Shown: piece by piece, positions 17,143-22,661 of the stretch
Layout: each line of letters begins with the position of its first letter
Position numbering within the stretch: position 1 is the first letter of the stretch
Notes under the pieces: model-generated
Told to the model about the DNA's origin: nothing
Databases searched by the model: none
The model's input: only the letters and a program-made list of their open reading frames with translations
Translations under genes and position numbers: made by a program
Assembly: GCA_041595255.1 (NCBI GenBank)
Contig: JBFHKR010000033.1
Location: 1-22,661, forward strand
Length of the DNA stretch: 22,661 nucleotides
Direction of reading: 5' to 3'
Source of the DNA: PGYR01 sp041595255
GTDB taxonomy: Bacteria; Bacteroidota; Ignavibacteria; Kapaibacteriales; UBA2268

Positions 17143-17667
17143 TCAGCTTTTTAGTTCGCTCATTGTAAAAAGAGAATATAGTTTAATTCCTGCTTCTTTT
17201 AGATTCTCTTCACCACCTGCTTCACGGTTAATAACGCATATTGCTTCTTCGACTATAGCTCCTCTCTCACGCAATTCATCAGCACTGATTATAATCTGAC
17301 CACCACTTGTTACTACATCTTCTATTATCAATAGTCTTTTACCTGATATATCAGGACCTTCAGCTAATTTACAAGTTCCATACTCTTTAGCTTCCTTACG
17401 AACTAAAACCATATCATATCCAGCTTCTAGTGAAATAGCTGTTGCAATTGGAATTCCTCCCATTTCTAATGGTGCAAGCATATCAAACTTTAGCTCTGGA
17501 ATTATATCAGCAACAATCTGACTACCAATTGCTTTCAACAATTTTGGTCGTGATTCAAATTGGTATTTATCGAAATACTCGTGGCTTGTAACGCCTGATC
17601 TGAGTTTGAATTCGCCTGTTATATGGGCTACATTATAAATTTCTTTGCAAAGTTCTTGTTTCGTCAT
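17143..17667 (-). CDS. pyrE: Orotate phosphoribosyltransferase (174 aa)
   Basis: Converts orotate and PRPP to orotidine 5'-phosphate in pyrimidine synthesis, in the cytoplasm. The PRPP-binding motif IIEDVVTSGG is at about 114-123, preceded by the type I pattern VLVRKEAKEYG containing the catalytic-loop lysines, and GGIPIATAISLEAGYDM is typical of the family. I choose ATG at 17665-17667 (MTKQELCKEIYN). An in-frame ATG 54 bases upstream lies inside the preceding gene and adds a Cys/Tyr-rich stretch foreign to PyrE. With this start the gene overlaps the stop of the M28 peptidase by four bases (ATGA), so the two are translationally coupled. At 174 residues it is shorter than the roughly 210 of enterobacterial PyrE, but complete in its motifs. 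Convergent with the VWA-OmpA gene. Confidence 0.93.
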   Translation of the reverse strand: MTKQELCKEIYNVAHITGEFKLRSGVTSHEYFDKYQFESRPKLLKAIGSQIVADIIPELKFDMLAPLEMGGIPIATAISLEAGYDMVLVRKEAKEYGTCKLAEGPDISGKRLLIIEDVVTSGGQIIISADELRERGAIVEEAICVINREAGGEENLKEAGIKLYSLFTMSELKS

Positions 17668-19004
17668 TCTAATTCTAATATTGAGTATAAATAAATAGTA
17701 ACTGCAATAGCAGCAACGCATTGTTTGAATTCATCTTTATCAACCTTATCAAATGTATCAGCAGGGGAGTGATGATACCAAAAATATCTACCCTTGTCAT
17801 CAGGTGTTAGACTCATTCCAGGCACACCTGTATCCATTAAAGGGCCTATATCTACGCCGCCACCACCCTCACCGACCGTAATTTGAGGATTTACTTTCTT
17901 TAAAAGTGGTTCGAATTTTTTTACTTGTTCTAATATTTCGGGACTACCACTGAATCTAATAACAAGAGGAGCAAATGTACCGGCATCAGATTCGAAAGCC
18001 ATAGCGTGTTTCTCGTGTCCGAAGCCTTTAGCGTACTCTTTACCTCCCATAGCACCATTCTCTTCGTTTGTCCAAAGAACGGAGCGTATAGTGCGTTTAT
18101 TGTCTAATCCAAGTTCATTAATCAATCGAACTGCTTCCCATGTTGTCATACAACCAGCACCATCATCATGTGCACCTTGTCCAGCGTCCCAAGCATCTAT
18201 ATGACCTCCAACAGAGATTATCTCATCAGACAAAGTACTACCCTTTGTTTCACCCATTACATTATGTGAAATTGCGTCAGGATAATGTTTTGCATGCATT
18301 ACTAGATTGATAGTAGCTTTTTGACCTCTATCTTGATATCTTTGTAATAATTCAGCCCCTTCTAGAGTGATTGCTGCATGGGGTATTTTAGTTGTGCTGT
18401 CATTGTATGCCATCATACCAGTATGCGGATTGTCAAAACCAATCGGACTAACTGAACGGATCAGACTTGCTACTGCACCGTATTGGGCAGCCCATTGTGC
18501 TCCATAAAATCTGTATTGAACTGTTTGTCCATAGGAAGTGAAAGGTACATTGAAAAGCACTATTTTTCCTTTGACTTCATTTTTTCTTCTATCTAATTCA
18601 TCTTTATCACGTACTACTATTACCTCGGCTGTTATTCCTTCCGGAGGTGTAGCTATACTGCCTCCTAACCCTAACAAATCTATATCATACTCCATAGGAA
18701 ATACAACTTTTAGTGATTCGTAATGTCTTTTCCAATTAGGGACCATTACTGGTTGTTTTTGTACATTAGTTAGACCATCTTTGTGCATTTCTTCGTACAC
18801 CCAATCAATTGTTCGTTCTAATTGTGGAGTACCGCTAAGTCTGTTAGCAAAATTATTACATAGATATTCTAATCTATCCCAACCGATATTGCTCTTCATA
18901 GCTGCTTCAATGATTTTATCTACATCATCCTCATAATCATCGGGGTTGAAGTCTTTGGAGTATAATAATATTGGAAACAATAGTAGGAAAAGTATCTTTT
19001 TCAT
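17664..19004 (-). CDS. Secreted M28-family zinc aminopeptidase/carboxypeptidase (446 aa)
   Basis: Exported di-zinc peptidase, most like the carboxypeptidase Q (plasma glutamate carboxypeptidase) branch of M28, which removes residues from small peptides. Signal peptide MKKILFLLLFPILLYS, then an N-terminal part of the peptidase fold, a PA-like insert (about 120-250), and the catalytic domain. Visible active-site residues: zinc ligands H268 (GGHIDAW) and D280 (GAHDDGAG), catalytic E314 with ligand E315 (TNEENGAMGG), D340 (ESDAG), and H411/H412 (YHHSPADT). Length and order fit a complete enzyme. A TATATTTG box lies 29 bases upstream of the ATG. Its TGA overlaps the pyrE start, an odd pairing of an exported peptidase with nucleotide synthesis; co-transcription may be only positional. 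Confidence 0.92.
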   Translation of the reverse strand: MKKILFLLLFPILLYSKDFNPDDYEDDVDKIIEAAMKSNIGWDRLEYLCNNFANRLSGTPQLERTIDWVYEEMHKDGLTNVQKQPVMVPNWKRHYESLKVVFPMEYDIDLLGLGGSIATPPEGITAEVIVVRDKDELDRRKNEVKGKIVLFNVPFTSYGQTVQYRFYGAQWAAQYGAVASLIRSVSPIGFDNPHTGMMAYNDSTTKIPHAAITLEGAELLQRYQDRGQKATINLVMHAKHYPDAISHNVMGETKGSTLSDEIISVGGHIDAWDAGQGAHDDGAGCMTTWEAVRLINELGLDNKRTIRSVLWTNEENGAMGGKEYAKGFGHEKHAMAFESDAGTFAPLVIRFSGSPEILEQVKKFEPLLKKVNPQITVGEGGGGVDIGPLMDTGVPGMSLTPDDKGRYFWYHHSPADTFDKVDKDEFKQCVAAIAVTIYLYSILELE

Positions 19005-19032
19005 TCTGCTCTATGGCTATTTAAAGTATTTA

Positions 19033-19040
19033 CAAATATA
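19033..19040 (-). promoter_or_regulatory. Candidate -7 box for the M28 peptidase-pyrE operon
   Basis: Minus-strand TATATTTG (TAnnTTTG consensus), 29 bases before the ATG at 19004. No convincing -33 TTTG. The same octamer occurs before the TPR operon and the envelope operon. The remainder of the 293-bp gap up to 19298 is AT-rich and shows nothing else I can support; no box was found for the plus-strand gene at 19298. Confidence 0.4.
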
Positions 19041-19297
19041 GGAAAATTTTGTGAGTTGAGTAATAGTTTAATTGTAGTTGTGCTTAGCAGCTCAAAAATC
19101 TGACTATTATTTAAAAGAAAAGTTGAGAGCCTTAGTTATTCAAAATATAAATATAGTATTAAATAATTTTTCGAGCTAAGTCCATTTATGATAACGAGAA
19201 AAAATAGAATTCCAAAAAAGACGAGACCAACACATAAAAAATTTAGTATATTAGACATGATTTATTAACGAAATTCACTTATTTACTAGGATTTGAT

Positions 19298-20539
19298 ATG
19301 CCTTTATTTCCCCAAGATCAGATAGTATTTGGTATTCTTGCACTGACTTTAGGATTCGTATTCTATTCGTCCAATTCCGAAAATAAATTTTTCAAGAAAT
19401 TCTACAAAGTAATACCTGCATTATTGATGTGTTATCTGATCCCGTCTTTATTCAATACTTTTGGTATAATCTCAGATGGATCATCTAGTCTCTATTCCAT
19501 GGCCAAAGATTATCTATTGCCAACGAGTTTAGTCTTATTGACTCTCAGTATTGATTTCAAAGGGATAATAAGATTAGGTAATAAAGCATTGATTATGTTT
19601 TTTACGGCAACAGCAGGTATTGTAATAGGTGGTCCTGTTGCAGTGCTAATTATGTCATTTATATCGCCTGATGTGGTTGGAGGAGTAGGTAATGATGCAG
19701 TATGGAGGGGATTATCGACGTTAGCTGGTAGTTGGATTGGTGGAGGAGCTAATCAAGCGGCAATGCTCGAAATGTACAAGTACAATCAATCCTTCTACGC
19801 AGGTATGGTCGCTGTTGATATAATAGTAGCAAATATATGGATGGCGTTCTTACTTTGGGGAGCAGGAAATAGCAACGCGATGGACAAATGGTTAAAAGCA
19901 GATTCCTCAGCAATTGATAGACTAAAAGAGACAATGGAAAACTATAGACTATCTGTCCAAAAAATGCCTACTCTCGCAGATACAATGGTGATACTTGGAG
20001 TTGGATTTGGAGCTACATCGTTTTCGCACTTTGCTGCAAATATAATTACAAACTACATTGCAACAAGTGGTTCTGCAACTCTACAACAATCAGTTCTTAA
20101 TAGTCATTTTTTCTGGTTAGTGGTAATAGCAACTACTATAGGACTACTATTATCATTCACTAAAGCAAGAAATCTAGAGGGCGCTGGCGCATCTCGAATT
20201 GGTAGTGTGTTTATATACATATTAGTGGCGACTATAGGTATGAAAATGGATGTAACTCAAACTTTCGACAATCCAGGTTTATTAGCCGTAGGACTAATCT
20301 GGATGGGATTCCACGTTATTCTATTATTTATAGTAGCGAAGATTATTCGAGCACCATTCTTTTTCTTAGCCGTTGGTAGTAAAGCAAATGTAGGCGGTGC
20401 GGCATCGGCACCAGTAGTAGCCTCTGCTTTTCACCCATCACTTGCTTCAGTAGGTGTATTGCTAGCCGTACTTGGCTATGCGCTTGGTACTTATGGAGCA
20501 ATATTAGCAGCAGAGATGATGAAGATAGTTGCGCCGTAA
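19298..20539 (+). CDS. DUF819 (YjcL-like) multi-pass membrane protein (413 aa)
   Basis: An inner-membrane protein with about ten hydrophobic helices spread along its length, matching the DUF819 family (PF05684), whose transported substrate is not established. Characteristic small-residue motifs are visible: STLAGSWIGGGANQAAMLEM in the middle and SKANVGGAASAPVVASAF near the end, in positions that recall the two inverted halves of secondary transporters, each with a glycine-rich break. The long soluble stretch around 190-230 (DKWLKADSSAIDRLKETMEN) is a likely cytoplasmic loop between halves. It stands alone, divergent from the M28 peptidase and followed by 266 bp of hairpin-containing DNA. Being a transporter is inference from fold-like features; the family call is firm. 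Confidence 0.85.
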   Translation: MPLFPQDQIVFGILALTLGFVFYSSNSENKFFKKFYKVIPALLMCYLIPSLFNTFGIISDGSSSLYSMAKDYLLPTSLVLLTLSIDFKGIIRLGNKALIMFFTATAGIVIGGPVAVLIMSFISPDVVGGVGNDAVWRGLSTLAGSWIGGGANQAAMLEMYKYNQSFYAGMVAVDIIVANIWMAFLLWGAGNSNAMDKWLKADSSAIDRLKETMENYRLSVQKMPTLADTMVILGVGFGATSFSHFAANIITNYIATSGSATLQQSVLNSHFFWLVVIATTIGLLLSFTKARNLEGAGASRIGSVFIYILVATIGMKMDVTQTFDNPGLLAVGLIWMGFHVILLFIVAKIIRAPFFFLAVGSKANVGGAASAPVVASAFHPSLASVGVLLAVLGYALGTYGAILAAEMMKIVAP

Positions 20540-20688
20540 TGTCTATTCGGTCAGAATCTAATCTTTTTATAATGTCATTACTAAAAGGAATTAAGGATAC
20601 ATATAAAATTGAGATAGTTTTTAGATTCTTTTCTCCATCTCATTCAGATCAAAGTGACAGAGTATTCCCTCCACTTGTGCAAGAATAA

Positions 20689-20713
20689 GTTGGTTGAGCA
20701 TGTCGAAACCAAC
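20689..20713. repeat. Intergenic hairpin 1 (REP-like)
   Basis: GTTGGTT (20689-20695) and AACCAAC (20707-20713) form a perfect 7-bp stem with loop GAGCATGTCGA. The core resembles the short TTGAGC...GTCGAAACC intergenic palindromes I recall as dispersed in many bacterial genomes; copy number cannot be judged here. The remainder of the 20540-20805 gap shows no gene. Confidence 0.45.
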
Positions 20714-20718
20714 ATAAT

Positions 20719-20738
20719 TCGAAATGTTAATATTTCGA
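20719..20738. repeat. Intergenic hairpin 2
   Basis: TCGAAAT (20719-20725) and ATTTCGA (20732-20738) are exact complements with a 6-base loop, 5 bases after hairpin 1. There is no T-run on either side, so this is not an obvious terminator. Possibly one compound element with hairpin 1. Confidence 0.45.
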
Positions 20739-20795
20739 CTGACTCAATAAACGCATTTCATGTGTTCTACCCAATTTATAATAAACAGCATCAGT

Positions 20796-20815
20796 TGGCA
20801 AATGATCATTTCCAA
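20796..20815 (-). terminator. Palindrome over the stop codon of the unrecognised secreted gene
   Basis: TTGG, then AAATGATCATTT (20800-20811, perfect palindrome), then CCAA gives a stem with one bulged C at 20796-20815, spanning the gene's stop codon at 20806-20808. It could end or stabilise the transcript, but no T-run follows directly. Confidence 0.25.
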
Positions 20816-21660
20816 AAGTAATTCACTTCTTCTTTCTTTACCCAAGCCATAAAATATTCAAATTCTTGATTCATAGTTTTGGGACCCTCGACTTTAAACC
20901 TAACAAATACTATTTCTTGGCCATTAATTGAGGCTTCTGATATATAATCACCTTCATACTTACTTTTCAAAATAAAGACCTCACTAAGTTTTCCTTCTCT
21001 TAATGAATAAAATTTTAAACTATCAGTTTTCATTTCAACTCTTTTATTCTCATCAATAATTACTTCATCAGGGAATTCTGTAGATCTTGAAAATGCCGTC
21101 ATAGATTTTAAAATAATTGAATCTTTACCTAGTACAACAGAATAATAGTAATCATAGGGGTTATCACAACACGCCCAAGAATATGTATCGTATCCAGTTA
21201 TTGTTTCATTATCCCAATGAAAATTAACAATAATAAAGCCTGGTATATTTTGAACTTTCCAGCCAGTTGGTTTTTTTGTCATCAAAAAAATACTTTGATA
21301 ATCCCAATCAAAGTTAAGTCTATCATAAATATAATAGTTTTCTGATTCTTGATTGGTACTTATTAGGTGAATATTCTTTTTCATTTCATAGGGTAAGGAG
21401 TCAGCATAAGCATCACTATTTTTTAGAAATTCAGAATAATCTTCGTATCCAGTTATATAGTAAACACTATTCGTGTCAATTTGAATCATCAATTCTTTTA
21501 AAAACTCTACTTTCTCAAGGTTAGTAATTTCTTTTTCAATTTCAGTAAAATCGTATTGCAACGAAATCATGGCAGCATTGTCTTTATGTAAAGGTAATCT
21601 ATATTCTGTTTGAGAATATATCTCTAAACTAATAAATAATAGAAGAATTAGTGTTTTCAT
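20806..21660 (-). CDS. Unrecognised secreted protein (284 aa)
   Basis: I recognise no family. The start is placed at 21660, where MKTLILLLFISLEIYSQ gives a compact signal peptide with probable cleavage before or after YSQ; an ATG 39 bases upstream would add a charged stretch ahead of it and is less likely. The mature part is acidic and rich in Tyr, Asp and Lys, with no membrane segment. A distinctive centre reads YDTYSWACCDNPYDYYYSV (about residue 170), with an adjacent cysteine pair that are the only cysteines I see, and the C-terminus ends in EEVNYFWK. No catalytic motif is visible. It appears to be a lone gene between hairpin-bearing gaps. Exported or lipoprotein-like periplasmic location is likely, although no lipobox is seen. 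Function unknown. Confidence 0.7.
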   Translation of the reverse strand: MKTLILLLFISLEIYSQTEYRLPLHKDNAAMISLQYDFTEIEKEITNLEKVEFLKELMIQIDTNSVYYITGYEDYSEFLKNSDAYADSLPYEMKKNIHLISTNQESENYYIYDRLNFDWDYQSIFLMTKKPTGWKVQNIPGFIIVNFHWDNETITGYDTYSWACCDNPYDYYYSVVLGKDSIILKSMTAFSRSTEFPDEVIIDENKRVEMKTDSLKFYSLREGKLSEVFILKSKYEGDYISEASINGQEIVFVRFKVEGPKTMNQEFEYFMAWVKKEEVNYFWK

Positions 21661-21729
21661 TTTACTAATATAAAAAAAATCATCGACTCTTCGCTCCATC
21701 TCAACCCGCTCTGAGAGGCTGTGTTTTTA

Positions 21730-21754
21730 TAGAGACTTAAGCATTACGTCTCTA
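21730..21754. repeat. REP-like palindrome
   Basis: TAGAGAC (21730-21736) pairs with GTCTCTA (21748-21754); the inner bases TTAA/GC/ATTAC extend the symmetry imperfectly, so the 25-bp unit is a near-perfect palindrome. It resembles TAGAGACG...CGTCTCTA elements known from dispersed repeats in several phyla. On the minus strand it lies 15 bases past the stop of the propeller gene, but without a following T-run. Confidence 0.5.
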
Positions 21755-21768
21755 CTACGATTCAATTA

Positions 21769-22661
21769 TCAATACCCAACCACCTTTCGTGGGTTCTTGC
21801 CAACTGGTATATTGTGGAGGATAGTGCCGTTTGGGCTGACTACTTTTACTTCGCCGTCGGATTGATAGTTACGAGCATTACCTATCCATAGTTCACTATT
21901 TGTACCGTCTATACCGAGTGAGTACCACACATCTTTAGTTTTATTTTCGAGTATTAACTGAGGTATAGCTCTGCTGTTTATATGTGGGAATACGTACAAT
22001 CCACCATCAGATAAGTAATAAATAGCACCTGTGCTTTCATTCAGAACTACATCTGATAAGTCTTTAAGTGGCATTTCTCTGAGGATATTATTGGTCGTTA
22101 AATCCACGAATTTTATTCCTCCCAATTCTCCTTTTACCACAGCAGAAGGAGTGTTCAAATAGCCACAAGCTATGTAGTTTTCTGTTCTGTTAATAGATAA
22201 TTGGACTAGATTGGGACCTATGTATATATATTCACTCGTACCAGTTATCGGGTCTAGTATTTGTAAAGTTCCAGCATTTTCTTCATCTTTTCTGTAATCA
22301 CCGAAACCAGAATTTGCTATATATAACTTACCGTTGTGAGCTATTATATCTTCTGGGGCTGGCCCTGTTGGGAATACTTGATTTGGTGCAGCAAGTGTAT
22401 CGCTGATTAATCCACTTCTCACTTCATCTCTGTATAGGTCTGTGTAATAGTATCTATTGCCTATTGTGGTTAGCGAGCGGGGTGCTGCTCTATCATAATT
22501 AATCTCGATTTTACTTGTGATTGCGGGTACTATGTAATCAAGTAATATTAGCTCTTTTGTACCGGTTGCTGTGAATAATATTCTGCCATCTTCGAGGACT
22601 TTCATATCGGACACTATATCGCCCAAATATTCACCAGTCGCATTTTTGAAGTAAGAGTTTA
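21769..22661 (-). CDS. Beta-propeller (YncE-like) protein, 5' end beyond window
   Basis: The frame is open from the window edge to the TGA at 21769-21771, about 296 residues. The visible part is made of repeated four-stranded blade patterns: MKVLEDGRILFTATGTKEL, IIAHNGKLYIANSGFGDYR, LQILDPITGTSEYIYIG, VVLNESTGAIYYLSDGGLYV, SELWIGNARNYQSDGEVKVV and the closing IPVGKNPRKVVGY. This pattern of surface-exposed glycine and DG/NG turns fits a YncE/NHL-type propeller, usually a secreted or periplasmic binding scaffold in these bacteria. The signal peptide must lie outside the window. A TTG at 22624-22626 could be read as a start, but the frame continues upstream with similar sequence (NATGEYLGD), so it is internal. 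No catalytic residues or C-terminal sorting domain are visible. Confidence 0.75.
   Translation of the reverse strand, partial: NSYFKNATGEYLGDIVSDMKVLEDGRILFTATGTKELILLDYIVPAITSKIEINYDRAAPRSLTTIGNRYYYTDLYRDEVRSGLISDTLAAPNQVFPTGPAPEDIIAHNGKLYIANSGFGDYRKDEENAGTLQILDPITGTSEYIYIGPNLVQLSINRTENYIACGYLNTPSAVVKGELGGIKFVDLTTNNILREMPLKDLSDVVLNESTGAIYYLSDGGLYVFPHINSRAIPQLILENKTKDVWYSLGIDGTNSELWIGNARNYQSDGEVKVVSPNGTILHNIPVGKNPRKVVGY

Noticed and set aside
17668..17721. Upstream ATG for pyrE
   Set aside because: It adds 18 residues of Cys/Tyr-rich sequence encoded inside the peptidase gene; MTKQELCKEIYN at 17667 fits PyrE and gives the usual ATGA coupling.
19085..19181. CTTAGCAGCTC and GAGCTAAG as a long-range stem in the gap before the DUF819 gene
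   Set aside because: Needs a bulge and an approximately 80-base loop; too weak to call a structured RNA or riboswitch.
21661..21699. Upstream ATG for the unrecognised secreted protein
   Set aside because: It adds a charged stretch (MERRVDDFFYISK) ahead of a compact signal peptide; the start at 21660 is more natural.
22624..22626. TTG as start codon of the propeller gene
   Set aside because: The same frame stays open to the window edge with similar composition, and no signal peptide follows the TTG; the gene more likely begins outside the window.
1..22661. CRISPR array, tRNA/rRNA, transposase or phage genes
   Set aside because: Looked for in reading both strands; no spaced direct repeats, cloverleaf, or recombinase motifs were seen.

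Overview
The window is AT-rich bacterial DNA, densely coded, with no tRNA, rRNA, insertion sequence or CRISPR array visible. The gene content points to the Bacteroidota / FCB group: signal-peptide plus TPR plus class III adenylate cyclase receptors, a single-pass envelope protein resembling GldM/PorM, beta-barrel outer-membrane proteins, an OmpA-family protein with a von Willebrand A domain, a DUF819 permease, and start-proximal TATATTTG boxes matching the Bacteroidota -7 consensus TAnnTTTG. A deep-branching lineage such as Ignavibacteria or Kapabacteria is plausible, but the exact lineage cannot be fixed from the sequence alone.

Layout. Positions 1-5400, minus strand: three tandem paralogues with periplasmic TPR domains and one membrane helix. 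The two downstream ones carry a cytoplasmic adenylate cyclase; the most upstream one (4003-5400) has none. Positions 5570-9913, minus strand: a potassium-uptake operon trkA-trkH-trkH, with two TrkH subunits of identical length. Positions 10154-15716, plus strand, divergent from trkA: a large GldM-like inner-membrane/periplasmic protein followed by two secreted proteins that look like outer-membrane barrels, ended by a clear intrinsic terminator. Positions 15786-17141, plus strand: a secreted VWA-OmpA peptidoglycan-binding protein. Positions 17143-19004, minus strand: a secreted M28 zinc peptidase whose stop overlaps the start of pyrE. Positions 19298-20539, plus strand: a DUF819 membrane protein. 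Positions 20806-22661, minus strand: an unrecognised secreted protein and the 3' part of a beta-propeller protein, with hairpin-forming intergenic repeats around them.

How the genes may work together. The TPR cyclases are likely envelope sensors that turn a periplasmic binding event into cAMP. The Trk operon combines one NAD-gated cytoplasmic regulator with two different pore subunits. The 10154-15716 operon, possibly with the OmpA-VWA gene after it, looks like a trans-envelope assembly: an inner-membrane anchor with an acidic residue in its single helix, a long periplasmic stalk, and two outer-membrane proteins. This is the strongest candidate here for something not yet well described. The GldM relationship is inferred from architecture and weak resemblance, not from a search.
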